DNA from: Terrirhizobium terrae
GTDB taxonomy: Bacteria > Pseudomonadota > Alphaproteobacteria > Rhizobiales > Rhizobiaceae
Reading direction: 5' to 3'
Length of the DNA stretch: 64,000 nucleotides
NCBI RefSeq assembly: GCF_030323265.1
Contig: NZ_CP104991.1
Span: 620,001 to 684,000, forward strand
Both the position numbers and the translations under genes were made by a program. Positions 1-9,546 of the stretch are shown here, piece by piece (position 1 is the stretch's first letter; each line of letters opens with the position of its first letter). Below the pieces are notes generated by a model, which was not told the origin of the DNA, searched no databases, and saw only the letters and a list, made by a program, of their open reading frames with translations.

Positions 1-152
1 GTGCAACCTTCCTCATCGGACTGACCAATCTTTTAACAGCAGACCGGCTGCCGCGCCGTGGCCGACCTGGAGGTTGGGAGAGACGGGCAACTAGCTCCCC
101 GCATCGAAAGCCCTCCTGTCCGCATACGACATTCATCCTCACGATGCTTGAC

Positions 153-174
153 ATGTACAACGATCGCTTTACAT
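153..174. promoter_or_regulatory. Probable operator of the TetR-type repressor
   Basis: An imperfect 22-base palindrome has outer arms ATGTA and TACAT around a central CGATCG. It lies 8 bases before the TetR start codon and just after a TTGACA hexamer at 148-153. TetR-family genes are commonly autoregulated from such a position. The regulatory role is inferred. Confidence 0.4.
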
Positions 175-181
175 CGCAGGT

Positions 182-727
182 ATGGACAAACACGAAGACA
201 TTCTCGCGGGGGCAGAGCGAGCTTTCGAAACCGAAGGGTTTCGGGGCATCGGCGTTGACAAGATACTTTCGCAGTCAGGTGCATCCACGCGCACTCTGTA
301 CAAGCATTTCGGATCACGCGACGGTCTCGTCATCGAAGTTCTTCGGCGTCGACATCACGTTTATATGAAGCGGCTTGACGAGGCGGACCATGCAGACCCT
401 GTCGGAGAGCTATTTGAGGTACAGCGGCAATGGATGAACGAACATACAAATTCCGGATGTATGTTCTTGCGAGCCCACGGCGAATACGCCGCCGTCAGTG
501 CGGATGTCACCACGGTCGTGATCGAACACAAGAAACAATTCGAGACTGAAATAGAACGGCGGGTAGAGATCGCGCTCGGCCACCCTGACCCGGTTCTGGC
601 AATGCAGATCTGGCTTTTGTTCGAAGGTGCAACAGCGCTTGCGAGCTTGAGAGGCACGCTGGCGCTAGAAACTGCGAAGGACACGGCGAAATTTTTGCTC
701 CAGTCAAGTATGGAGGATGCGCCGTGA
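182..727 (+). CDS. TetR/AcrR-family transcriptional regulator
   Basis: This 181-residue protein has a TetR N-terminal helix-turn-helix: the recognition-helix stretch STRTLYKHFGSRDGL lies at about residues 30-45. The rest is a helical ligand-binding region of normal length for the family. It should repress its own operon until an inducer binds. The stop overlaps the GTG start of the MFS transporter by 4 bases, so the two are translationally coupled, and export of the inducing compound is the likely shared job. The inducer cannot be read from sequence. Confidence 0.9.
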   Translation: MDKHEDILAGAERAFETEGFRGIGVDKILSQSGASTRTLYKHFGSRDGLVIEVLRRRHHVYMKRLDEADHADPVGELFEVQRQWMNEHTNSGCMFLRAHGEYAAVSADVTTVVIEHKKQFETEIERRVEIALGHPDPVLAMQIWLLFEGATALASLRGTLALETAKDTAKFLLQSSMEDAP

Positions 728-1850
728 CGCGAACAAGCAGCATGGTGGCGGCGGCCTTTTCACTCACAGCCCTTACCTACGGATTGGCGAGGTTTGCCTA
801 TGGTCTTCTCCTTCCTTCGATCCGAGCTGATCTGAACTTAAGTGCAACAGCATCCGGGTGGATCGGTAGCGTAGCGTTCGCATCATATTGTCTGGGCGTC
901 ATTCTGGCATTCACCCTGGTTGAACGTTTAGGCGAACGACGCATCTGCGTTTTTGCAGGGCTGTCCGCCGCAGGCGCAATGACAATAGCTGCGGTATCAT
1001 CGTCCGGCTGGCACATTGGCTTTGCCATGGCGATTGGAGGCCTGAGCACAGGACTTACGTCACCTCCGTTAGCATCAGCAGTGGAAAGAGCCATGCAGCA
1101 ATCCGCTCAGGCAAGAGCCAATGGCGTTATCAACGCTGGAACGGCTGTCGGCATCGTCATTTCAGGCGCTGCGGCGATTGCCTTTGCAGGAAACTGGCGC
1201 GAGCTGTACGCAGGATTTGCCTGTCTCGGACTCCTTACAGCTTTTTGGCTCTGGTGGGCTATGCCCCTCACGACAGTAGAAGACACGCTGTGCTTTTTAG
1301 TTGGCGTGACATTCGCGCAACCGGCGCGATCGGCCTCATCGCGAGCGCGTTTCTTGTTGGGGTTGGCAGCACGGCTGTGTGGACGTTTGGCGCTAACATC
1401 ATGACAGACGAGCTCGGCTTTTCCGTTGACCAAATCGCAGTCGGTTGGATTGTTCTTGGGTCAGTCGGCATCGCGGGTTCGATAACGGGGTTGTTGTCTC
1501 AGCGTTTCGGCATGGATCGCGTCCACCGCATCTCGATTGCAATGATGAGCCTTGCTATTTTAACGCTTGCTGCAGCAAAGTTGTACACTCCTCTCGCCTT
1601 TATCGCCCTCGGCTTGTTTGGTGTTGCCTACATCATAGCCACCGGGACGCTGCTGCTGTGGGGTATCGTCATTTATACGAGCCGCCCAGCGCTAGGATTA
1701 GGCGTGCCTTTTCTTGTCGTGGCCGTCGGTCAAACGGCCGGGGCACAGTTCTTTGGAATGGTTTGGGAGATTCACGGTGTCGTATTGGGGCTCATAGTTT
1801 TTGCCGCCATCATGGCGGGCGGTGCAAGGTTTTCTGTGGCGAGGCTATAA
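724..1850 (+). pseudogene. MFS transporter, YbfB/YjiJ-like (one frame break)
   Basis: This is a 12-helix major-facilitator protein read in two frames. The N-terminal half runs from the GTG at 724 (TYGLARFAYGLLLPSIRADL) to about 1295, and the C-terminal half continues in another frame to 1850. The break falls in a T5 run at 1294-1298; one more T would give a continuous 375-residue protein. All helices are otherwise preserved, so a base-calling error is more likely than decay. It overlaps the TetR gene and probably exports a small molecule under its control. Substrate unknown. Confidence 0.8.
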
Positions 1851-1868
1851 CAGCGAACCCAACATCGA

Positions 1869-2946
1869 TTATGTCGCGCTCGCAGCCGCAGAACGCTGTT
1901 TGAGCCAACGCAGGACGCGGGTCTCCTCGTCGTCGAGCCACTGCTGAAGCCGTTCGCTCTTCGTCTTTAACTTCAGCACGCCGCGAAGCATTCCAGCTTC
2001 AAAGTCCTCAAATACCGCGGGATGAATATACGACGAGCGACAGACCGAGCGAGTGTTGACGAGCTTCGCGGCTACCGTATCGATCGCCTCATTAAGCTGA
2101 CGCGCAAGTTCGCGCTTGGACGTAGCGACCTCAAGCGGCGCCAGGGCTTCAACCGCCATGCAGGTTGCGCCCCAGGTCCGAAACTGCTTGGAACTGAAGT
2201 CGTCGCCGGTGATTTCGCGAATGTAGGCGTTGACGTCATGCGAGGAAATCGGCCTGCATCCGCCGTCATCGCAAACGTACTGAAACAAATGCTGGCCGGG
2301 CAGTTCCTGTAGTTTTCGGACCACGTTGGCGATCTCGACGGTCGCTGTGAGCAAGGTTCCACTCCTTGCCTGACTTTCCCTTGAAGCGGAACTTCAGGCT
2401 GCCACCCTCGACCTTCACATGGCGACTGCGTAGCGTCGTTAGCCCATACGACTTATTTGCCTCCGCATAGGCGGCGTTTCCAACGCGGATGTAAAGGTTG
2501 TCGAGCATCCAAACCACGGTGGCCAAGGCCTTATCCATCGTCAGGCTGCGTGAGCGCAAATCGGTCTCAACCCGCTCACGGAGGTCCGGCAAGCGATCCG
2601 CAAAGTCGACGAGCCTCTCGAACTTGGCTTTTCCACGCTCCGCATGCCAGTCGGAGTGGTAGCGATACTGGCGACGACCGCGCGCGTCTTTGCCGATCGC
2701 CTGGAGATGGGAAAACGGATTGGTGGAGATAATGACATCGGTATAGGCGGGCGGTATCGCGAGGGCGTTCAATCGCGAGATTTCGTCAGCTTCCGTGATC
2801 CGCCGCCCATCCGGCCGGTAGTAAAGGAAGCCTTTAGCGCCCAGCTTGCGCGTAATGCCGGTCTCTAAGCCAGGAACGTAGACCAAGCCAGATGCCAGCT
2901 TGGCTTCCGCGGTGATCGTGTAGATGTCAGTGATGGTCTGGTTCAT
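1869..2946 (-). pseudogene. DNA topoisomerase IB, bacterial type (one frame break)
   Basis: The first frame (2946 to about 2335) carries the topoisomerase IB N-terminal region (KGFLYYRPDGRRITEADEIS) and the core motif with the first catalytic Arg (KSYGLTTLRSRHVKV). The second frame carries DVNAYIREITGDDF, the Arg motif FRTWGA and the tail motif VCRSSYIHP with the nucleophilic Tyr. The enzyme relaxes supercoils through a 3'-phosphotyrosine link. The break is at about 2335; unlike most here it looks like one extra base and is not in a homopolymer. Corrected length is about 358 residues, normal for the family. Confidence 0.85.
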
Positions 2947-3072
2947 CCCGCCATAACTCGCGGGGAATTGTGCTGTTCCTTCGCATCAGCTTTGTCTCGA
3001 TGATTATCGTTAGCCTGAAGGTGCGTCACATCGAACTTTCCCAAAGAGGCCCTCTTGCTCTGCGGCTACATG

Positions 3073-3768
3073 CTACTGCTTCGGAGCTGAACCGATCATC
3101 GTCAGTGCGTTTTCGATGGCGGCTCCGGAAGCCGTATTATCAAACACGCACCAGCCATCCGGCGCCATCAGTTTTGAGAATGCGCTTATCCCCTCGTCCG
3201 GGTAACTCGAATAGTAGATCTTCGGTTTTCCGTGCAGACGCATATAACGCGGAGGAGCATCAAAACTCTCTGCCGGCCATACTGGCGACGGATCTGCAAG
3301 AACGCGGTCGATGGCGTAGCTCTCCAGCAGATCCAGAGCCTCGCTCGACGCCCGGCTCTTGTGCCGCGCCTCGATGACCACCGCTCCGTCGTCCATGTCT
3401 CGTATCGCCTTAAACGCGATATCGAGTACAGTAGCATCAAACGTTAGCGATGGCGGTAGCTGGCAAAGCAACGGGCCTCTTTTATCTGCGAGCGGCGCGA
3501 CGTCAGCGCAGAAGGTTTCGAACGGCTGCGCTATGTCCTTCATCGCTTGCGTTATTTCCTTGGGTATTTTTACCGAAAAGCGAAAGCTGTTCGGTACGGA
3601 CGCCGCCCACCGGGCGAATGTCGACGTTTTGTGCCGACGGTAAAAAGTCGAGTTGATTTCGACGCCATCGAAGACCGAGGCATATCGGATCAGGCCGCTC
3701 CCCTGCTGCGCAAATCGGTCGGCCAGCTTTTTCGGAATAGACCAGGCGGCGGTAGCGATGGTTGGCAT
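3073..3768 (-). CDS. DUF72 family protein (YecE-like)
   Basis: An intact 231-residue TIM-barrel-like DUF72 protein. Family features are the N-terminal strand ending in VFDGVEINSTFYR, SFRFSVKIPKEIT, GPLLCQLPPSL, YMRLHGKPKIY and a C-terminal FDNTASGAA. The start is preceded by GAGG. The biochemical role of the family is not established. It sits between topoisomerase IB and a DUF3072 gene without clear operon linkage. Confidence 0.85.
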   Translation of the reverse strand: MPTIATAAWSIPKKLADRFAQQGSGLIRYASVFDGVEINSTFYRRHKTSTFARWAASVPNSFRFSVKIPKEITQAMKDIAQPFETFCADVAPLADKRGPLLCQLPPSLTFDATVLDIAFKAIRDMDDGAVVIEARHKSRASSEALDLLESYAIDRVLADPSPVWPAESFDAPPRYMRLHGKPKIYYSSYPDEGISAFSKLMAPDGWCVFDNTASGAAIENALTMIGSAPKQ

Positions 3769-3896
3769 TCTCGAATCCTCCAGTTTGCGAGCGTCAGCGA
3801 AACGGAGGGCTAGATTGCAGGGTTCCAGGCCTCGATTGGCAAAGTTCGGAACAAGGCCACGATCGAGAACGTTGGGAGAACAAACAGGAGATCATC

Positions 3897-4112
3897 ATGA
3901 GTAACAATTCAAAAGCAGATACCTCGTCCAACACCCAGAAAGACCCCGATGATTGGGTCAGTGGCGATGAGCCAATGACTGGAGCGCAGCGCTCTTACCT
4001 TAAAACCTTGTCAGAGCAGGCGCACCAGCCCGATGTTTACGTCGAAGACCTGACGAAGGCGGACGCGTCGAAGCGCATCGATGAACTTAAGCAGGCACTT
4101 GATCTAGAGTAA
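3897..4112 (+). CDS. DUF3072 family small protein
   Basis: A 71-residue acidic protein. The central stretch EPMTGAQRSYLKTLSEQA and the following helix are typical of DUF3072. The frame is open upstream, but the ATG at 3897 has a good site (CAGGAG) just before it and gives the usual family length. No function is established for the family. Confidence 0.75.
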   Translation: MSNNSKADTSSNTQKDPDDWVSGDEPMTGAQRSYLKTLSEQAHQPDVYVEDLTKADASKRIDELKQALDLE

Positions 4113-4276
4113 TCGGTCATCGTCGGATGACTGCGATACTGAACGCTCGTCGGAGTTGGCGATGAAAAGTATTCCGAAGGTGATACGACTATAAAATCGG
4201 CCCAGCTCGGCGAGCCCGAGTTTCAGTTATTGCAGTTATGGGCGTCCCGCAGTATATTGTGGCCAAGGAGATTTCT

Positions 4277-4723
4277 ATGGCCAGCCAACTCGTCCATTAC
4301 GCCGGATTATCCGATCGCGATCGCAAGGCAGTTTCGCCTCTGCCGAAACTCGCTGCAGGGGACAGGCTTGAACTTCGCGTACGCCACGAAGGCGGTGAAG
4401 GACAGACGCTTACAATCCCACCAACCGCCGCCGCGGCAGTTGAAGCGCTTCTGGCGCATATGCTCCGCGGCGAACGCGTCGCCGTTCTCGCCGAAGATCA
4501 GGAATTGAGCCCAACCGAGGCTTCTGCCGTTCTGGGCATCTCGCGTCCTCTTGTTGTTCTCCGCATGGACCGGGGCGATCTGCCGTTCCGCTATGTCGGT
4601 AAACACCGCCGCGCCTTGCTCAAAGATGTGCTCTCGCTCAAAACCAAGCTGGATACCCGGCAGGCTGCGATGAACTTGCTGGCCGAAGACACCGAGGATC
4701 TCGTTCAGACCCATGGCATCTAG
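4277..4723 (+). CDS. Antitoxin with excisionase-type HTH, partner of PIN toxin
   Basis: A 148-residue protein with a C-terminal MerR/excisionase-like helix-turn-helix: ELSPTEASAVLGISRPLVV, then a positively charged wing ending GKHRRALLKDV. The start at 4277 is chosen because AAGGAG lies 6 bases upstream; an in-frame ATG at 4238 lacks such a site. Its end overlaps the PIN gene by 11 bases. Genes of this type paired with PIN_3-like proteins act as type II antitoxins and repress their own operon; that role is inferred from arrangement and fold. Confidence 0.75.
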   Translation: MASQLVHYAGLSDRDRKAVSPLPKLAAGDRLELRVRHEGGEGQTLTIPPTAAAAVEALLAHMLRGERVAVLAEDQELSPTEASAVLGISRPLVVLRMDRGDLPFRYVGKHRRALLKDVLSLKTKLDTRQAAMNLLAEDTEDLVQTHGI

Positions 4724-5291
4724 ACCGCCTGTCGCGGTCTATGATGCCTGCGTCCTTTATCCATTCCACCTTCGCAACGTCCTCATTCAGTGCGCCTTTG
4801 ACGGTCTGGTCGAGGCGCGCTGGAGCGATGATATCCATGACGAGTGGATCCGCAATCTTGCCGCCAATACCCCTTCCTTGCCTGTCGAGCGTCTGATAGC
4901 CACGCGGGACAGGATGAAAGCCGTACTGCCACACGCGGACGTGACACATTACAGTCCTTTAGTAGATGATGTTAAGCTACCAGACCCAGGCGACCGGCAT
5001 GTCCTTGCGGCCGCCATCGCCGCGAAAGCGACCTTCATCGTCACCTGGGACCTGAAGGAATTTCCAGCAAACAATCTCAGCCCCTACGGTGTGATCAGCC
5101 AGTCGCCAGACGATTTTCTCTTCGATCTTCGCGCGGCGTTTCCCGACGCATTGATCGCAAGTGTCGCAAGTGCGCGGCGCAACCTGCGCAAAACAGTGTC
5201 ATCGGTCGAAGGATTTCTGGAGGTGCTTGAGCAGAGCGGACTGATGAAATTTTCGGCCGTTCTTCGTCGCAACATTTCGAAGCTGCGATGA
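4713..5291 (+). CDS. PIN-domain ribonuclease toxin (PIN_3 type)
   Basis: A 192-residue PIN protein. The first catalytic Asp is in AVYDACVLYPFHLRN near the N terminus, a second acidic cluster is WSDDIHDEW, and the third is DRHVLAAAIAAKATFIVTWD; a C-terminal helical tail follows. PIN toxins cut RNA with Mg2+ held by these acidic residues. It overlaps its antitoxin gene by 11 bases. The gene appears intact, so the pair may be a working stabilisation module. A decayed relative lies at 19741-20046. Confidence 0.8.
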   Translation: MASRPPVAVYDACVLYPFHLRNVLIQCAFDGLVEARWSDDIHDEWIRNLAANTPSLPVERLIATRDRMKAVLPHADVTHYSPLVDDVKLPDPGDRHVLAAAIAAKATFIVTWDLKEFPANNLSPYGVISQSPDDFLFDLRAAFPDALIASVASARRNLRKTVSSVEGFLEVLEQSGLMKFSAVLRRNISKLR

Positions 5292-5350
5292 TCGAGACGA
5301 GCCGAGCCGATGCAAAAAGATAACTGCACATCCTGCACGAGGTAGCGAGC

Positions 5351-6036
5351 TTACTCTTCCTCGTCACCTGCCTCGGCAGTCAGCGGCTCATTCTGAATGG
5401 CTTGCCGGCTGAGCAATCCCGCATCTTCGAGTGCCTCAACGTTCGGCAGATCGCGTAGCGTCTCCATCCCGAAAGCCGAGAGGAAATGCAGCGTGGTCAC
5501 GTAGGTGTAAGGTGCGCCAGGTGTCGGGCTGCGCGGCCCCGAGCCGATGAATTGCGCGCCGCGCAAATTGCCGATCGTGTCGCGGCTGACCTCCCTGCCA
5601 AAAATCTTCGACAGCTCACTACGGGTAATTGGCTGAAAATATGCCACCGCCATTAGCACCATTGCCTCGAACTCTGAGATCGCCGCCGCCCCTCCCTCGT
5701 CGGCACCGAAGACGCGCGGATGGTGTCGGCGAACCGTGGCCGGGTGCGATGCTGCCACCCGCCGGCAACCGAGACCAGCTCATAGGGCCGATCCCGCAGT
5801 TCCGAGATGACGTCGTCGATCAGGAGATCGATGCTGCAGTCTTTTCCCACCACCCGCGCCAGCGTCTCGCGGCTGACCGGTTCGGCCGAGGCAAAGATCA
5901 CCGCCTCGACCCGCATCATCCACTCCCGCCAGCGCAACTCGACCGGTAGATCCTCCAGCTCCCGATCGAACAGGCGCTCGTTTGCTGCGTTCGCTTTCCG
6001 GCGGGCCGTGGCCGATCTCGATCCCGCCATCGTCAT
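5351..6036 (-). pseudogene. scpB: ScpB-like chromosome segregation/condensation protein (one frame break)
   Basis: The first frame starts at 6036 and holds the N-terminal winged helix (RVEAVIFASAEPVSRETLAR). The second ends at 5351 and holds the C-terminal winged helix (MAVAYFQPITRSELSKIFGR, then GAPYTYVTTLHFLSAFG). ScpB works with ScpA and SMC in DNA compaction; plasmid copies next to DUF1403 are known in rhizobia. The frame breaks in a four-base C run at 5689-5692; one added base gives 228 residues, normal for the family. Its ATG overlaps the stop of DUF1403 by 4 bases, so the two form an operon. Confidence 0.8.
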
Positions 6037-6985
6037 AACCCGAAGATCCTAAATGAGGATCGCCCGGAGAGCTCGCGCACCGCCTCGAAACCTTCGAGCC
6101 GCTCAAACAGCCGGTTGGCCGCCCAGCGTGACAGATCGCTGCCGGGAACCGAGGCCGGCACGGCATCTTCTGCCAGCAACTTGCGGATCACCGGCTCGGC
6201 ACCCTTCGTCCGCACTCTCGGCGCTATCGCGAGAAGTCGTGACGCCCGCCGATCGATCTCGACAGCCGAGCGCAGCGCCGCGGCGACCCCGTCAACCAGC
6301 GCCAGGCAGATTGCTTTTGGATAGGCCGGTTCGCCCGGGCGAACACGGCCGCGGCCGCCGATCGTGCGGAAGGCAGTGCCATAGCGCTCGGGTAACAGCA
6401 GCGACACCGCCTTCGGCCACTTCAGCTCATGTGCGAGAGCGACGTCTGCCAGCCCCATAGCCAATACTTCAGCATCCGGGCGGGCGGTCGCGATCGCCGA
6501 TATGAGATCGGCCAACGCGAGGGTGCCGCACGCCCGGACTGTAATGCGGTATCGACCAGATCCGGGAGTGGGGCAAGAGCATCGTCCCACCCGATCCCCA
6601 GCAGCGCGCAAAGCTCCTTAACGAATGGCGTGGTGATTGTGCCGGATTGGTGTGTCAGCATTCGCGTAGCCAAAAACAGCTTTCCGGCCGGGCCAGGGTC
6701 GTCGCCGGCGCCGGTTAGCAATACCGCGTCACGGAGAGCGTTTTCCTCCTCGTTGCGGCCAAACATCCGGGCAGCGATACCAGCTGATTTGAGCGCAAGT
6801 CGATCACGCAAACATCCGATCCACGGCGGATTCCCGCGGATAAGATCATCCAGCGATTTCAGAGCGATACCGGCGGCAAAGGCAGCGTCGCACTCGGTTA
6901 CATCGCGGCTGCGCGATAGCGCCCAAGTCGGTAGGCGGGGCGACCAGGCGGGGGACATGAGAGCGGTGGGCGCGAGCGAATCCAT
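6033..6985 (-). pseudogene. DUF1403 family protein (one frame break)
   Basis: A DUF1403 protein of about 317 residues read in two frames. The N-terminal part includes DAAFAAGIALKSLDDLIRGN and GRNEEENALRDAVLLTGAG; the C-terminal part includes [18 protein letters not shown] and [15 protein letters not shown]. One base added to the three-G run at 6521-6523 joins them. The family has no known function but is repeatedly found upstream of scpB on rhizobial plasmids, as here with a 4-base overlap. The ATG at 6985 is preferred; the frame also runs open upstream through the palindrome at 7062-7092. Confidence 0.75.
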
Positions 6986-7061
6986 GCAGCTGAATGTAGA
7001 CCAGCTGCGCGGTTTAAGCCAATAAATTCCGACTAAACCGCACAGGCTGTCGCTTACAAAG

Positions 7062-7092
7062 GACGTCCGATAATCTTGCATTATCGGACGTC
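7062..7092. other. dif-like inverted repeat between DUF1403 and the TA-recombinase operon
   Basis: Perfect 13-base arms GACGTCCGATAAT and ATTATCGGACGTC are separated by CTTGC. Read as a recombinase core site, the arms end in ATAA and TTAT facing a 7-base centre, the layout of XerCD dif and other tyrosine-recombinase cores. It lies between the divergent scpB-DUF1403 operon and the TA-recombinase operon. A shared operator or a bidirectional terminator are alternatives. Confidence 0.5.
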
Positions 7093-7185
7093 TTTGCTAT
7101 TCTTGCTGGATCCGCGACGAGCGCCAAGATTCTACTTCTATACGCGCATTTCACCGCTTTCAGATAATGGAGAATGGTGCTAATG

Positions 7186-7204
7186 TAGCTAGACAGCCTA
7201 GCTA
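7186..7204. promoter_or_regulatory. Operator-like inverted repeat of the Phd/VapC-recombinase operon
   Basis: Perfect 7-base arms TAGCTAG and CTAGCTA are separated by ACAGC and sit 15 bases before the antitoxin start. A GGAG ribosome site follows at 7209-7212. Antitoxins of this type bind palindromes over their own promoter. The role is inferred. Confidence 0.5.
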
Positions 7205-7219
7205 GATCGGAGCAGATTC

Positions 7220-7474
7220 ATGGATTGGCAGCTGCAGGACGCTAAAAACCAATTTTCGAAAGTAGTGCAAAAAGCCCGCTTTGAAGGCCCGCAAGAGATA
7301 ACCGTGCGTGGCGAGCGCACAGCCGTTGTCTTGTCCGCAAAAGACTATGACGCTTTGCGCGCAGGACGACCAACCTTGGTCGATGACCTGCTCACCGGCC
7401 CGCCTTGGGATGAGGCCTTCACCGACGCGGTCGATGCGCGGGCCAAAGTCTCAAGCCGCGACGTGGCCTTCTAA
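7220..7474 (+). CDS. Phd/YefM-family antitoxin
   Basis: An 84-residue antitoxin. Its N terminus has the Phd/YefM pattern (LQDAKNQFSKVVQKA, then QEITVRGERTAVVLSAKDYD), and its C terminus is the flexible toxin-binding tail with PPWDEAF. It should block the VapC-like RNase and repress the operon at the palindrome just upstream. The stop shares one base (TAATG) with the toxin start. Confidence 0.9.
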   Translation: MDWQLQDAKNQFSKVVQKARFEGPQEITVRGERTAVVLSAKDYDALRAGRPTLVDDLLTGPPWDEAFTDAVDARAKVSSRDVAF

Positions 7475-7875
7475 TGTATCTGGTGGATACGAATATCGTC
7501 TCGGAGGCAAGGCGGGGCACCCCGCAGGCAGTGTCCTGGCTGCGCTCGGTCGATCCTCTCAGCGTCCATTTGAGTGCGCTGACGCTTGGTGAGATCATGC
7601 GCGGTATTGCCTTGAAACAAAAAACAGATCCCAAGGCTGCGGCACATCTTGCCGAATGGCTGCGCAAGCTGCGCCACGATCATGCTGACCGCATCCTCAC
7701 GGTGACCGACGAGATAGCAGTCGAATGGGGCCGCATCGCCGCGATCCGTCCGCGCGGCGACATCGACGGGCTGATCGCAGCCGCTGCAATTGTCCATGAC
7801 CTGATCCTCGTCACTCGCAACGTCAAGGACTTTGAGGACACAGGCGCAGCCGTGATCAATCCATGGGAAGTGTGA
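7474..7875 (+). CDS. VapC/FitB-type PIN ribonuclease toxin
   Basis: A 133-residue PIN protein with the usual acidic residues: MYLVDTNIVSEARRG (first Asp), LTLGEIMRGI (Glu), DGLIAAAAIVHDLILVTRN (Asp) and KDFEDTGAAVINPW. It resembles the FitB/VapC group that cleaves tRNA or rRNA. It is intact and coupled to its antitoxin. The recombinase gene begins one base after the stop codon, so all three are likely co-transcribed. Confidence 0.9.
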   Translation: MYLVDTNIVSEARRGTPQAVSWLRSVDPLSVHLSALTLGEIMRGIALKQKTDPKAAAHLAEWLRKLRHDHADRILTVTDEIAVEWGRIAAIRPRGDIDGLIAAAAIVHDLILVTRNVKDFEDTGAAVINPWEV

Positions 7876-7876
7876 G

Positions 7877-8957
7877 ATGAACGACATTCTCGGTGGGCAA
7901 GCTATGGCGGAGGAGCCTTCCATTTCCAGAGCAGAAATCCCCTCCCCTGCCCCACAACCGGGGTCCCGCCTGTCGGGCCACCTGCAAGACCTCACCGATC
8001 GCGCTCGAAGCTACGTCGAGGCAGCCAGCTCGATCAACACTAGAAAAGCCTACGCATCCGACTGGAAGCACTTTTCTGCCTGGTGCCGTCGCTCCAGTCT
8101 TTCCCCCTCCCCCACATCCGGCGACCGTCGGCCTCTACATCACAGCCTGCGCCTCGGGATCCGTTGACCGCGGAGCAAAGGCAAATTCCGTTTCGACGAT
8201 TGAGCGCCGCCTCTCGTCGATTTCGTGGAATTATGCGCAACGCGGCCTGAGCCTCGATCGCACGGACCGGCATATCGCCATTGTTATGGCCGGCATTCGA
8301 AACAGCCATGCCCGCCCGCCGGTCCAAAAGGAAGCGGTCATGGCGACCGACATCATCGCCATGCTAGAAACACTCGATCGCGGCACCCTGCGCGGCATGC
8401 GCGACCGAGCGATGCTGCTAATCGGCTATACTGGTGGACTTCGGCGGTCAGAGATCGTTGGCCTCGATCTGAAAGCCGACCAGACCGAGGACGGGCGCGG
8501 TTGGATCGAGATCCTCGACAAGGGCATGCTCCTCACCTTACGCGGCAAAACCGGATGGCGAGAGGTCGAGGTCGGCCGCGGCTCGGCCGATGCGACCTGC
8601 CCGGTCGCCGCTATCGAAACGTGGATCAAGTTCGCCAAGCTTGCGCACGGTCCCCTCTTCCGTCGGGTCACGGGACAGGGCAAAGCGGTTGGATCGGAGC
8701 GCTTGAACGACAAGGAAATCGCCCGCCTGGTCAAGCGCACCGCCATGGCTGCGGGTATTCGAGGCGATCTGCCCGAGATCGAGCGTCAGTTTAAATTCTC
8801 GGGCCACTCCCTGCGCGCCGGCCTCGCCTCGTCTGCCGAGGTCGACGAGCGATATGTCCAGAAGCAACTGGGGCACGCTTCCGCAGAGATGACCCGCAGA
8901 TATCAGCGCCGGCGTGATCGCTTCCGCGTGAATTTGACCAAGGCTTCAGGGCTTTAG
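7877..8957 (+). pseudogene. Tyrosine recombinase/integrase (one frame break)
   Basis: The N-terminal SAM-like DNA-binding part (SSINTRKAYASDWKHFSAWC) is in one frame and the catalytic part in another. Catalytic motifs are present: GGLRRSEIVGL (Arg), GHSLRAGLAS (His-x-x-Arg), LGHAS (His) and TRRYQRRRD (Tyr). The break lies in the C-rich run around 8101-8115; removing one C restores a protein of about 359 residues. It follows the VapC stop by one base and the dif-like palindrome lies about 800 bases upstream, so a role in multimer resolution is a reasonable guess. Confidence 0.85.
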
Positions 8958-9099
8958 CTGGCCCCTCCCTCCTCCGCATGAAATCGTAAGCGGGGATTTT
9001 AGCGTCGGGCTTCTCGCTTAGCGCTTCAATTGAAATCGGGAGCTAAAAGCCACACACCTAGAATCCAACTTGTTCAGGTAGGCTGACAAAATGTCCTCG

Positions 9100-9543
9100 T
9101 TATAAAAAAGAGATTTGCTTGAACCGCGGACGGCTCTCGTCCCACAAACCTCGAGCGAAGGCAGTGACGGAGTGATCGCCGCGAGCACCTTCATCGAGCC
9201 GACCGCACGTGATGCCGATATTATCGTACAGCACGATGCCGACGTTAATTTCAGCCCCGCCATTTTCTCGCTCAAGAAACTGCATCGTTTCCAAACCGTT
9301 GCCGGAAAAAATGTCTCTGGTTCGAAAACTCACGCCTTTGACGTCATAGAACGCTTCAATCTCGCTCACGTGACCGTTCTCATAAGAGATGATTGGAAGC
9401 TCGACAGATCGATACTCCCGCAAAGAACCATCGTCCTCGTCATCCTCTGACTCAGGCTCCCCAATGAGGCCAGAAACCTGCTCGGGGGACATACCGAAAC
9501 GTATCGGCCCCATGCCCTCAAATGGTATTATCTCCCAATCCAT
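9100..9543 (-). CDS. Hypothetical, probable polymorphic-toxin immunity protein
   Basis: A 147-residue soluble acidic protein starting MDWEIIPFEGMGPIRFGMS, with a DDEDDG patch near residue 35. The 'FGMSPEQV..LIGEPE' style resembles small immunity proteins that follow toxin genes. Its ATG lies three bases after the stop of a fragment that reads like a toxin C terminus (9547-9723), the standard toxin-immunity order. I do not recognise a named family, so the role rests on context. Confidence 0.5.
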   Translation of the reverse strand: MDWEIIPFEGMGPIRFGMSPEQVSGLIGEPESEDDEDDGSLREYRSVELPIISYENGHVSEIEAFYDVKGVSFRTRDIFSGNGLETMQFLERENGGAEINVGIVLYDNIGITCGRLDEGARGDHSVTAFARGLWDESRPRFKQISFL

Positions 9544-9546
9544 CGC

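Noticed and set aside
1869-2946. Ku-type protein near the start of the window
   Set aside because: First considered because of the LigD-type ligase in the window, but the motifs (PDGRRIT, GLTTLR, SYIHP) are those of topoisomerase IB.
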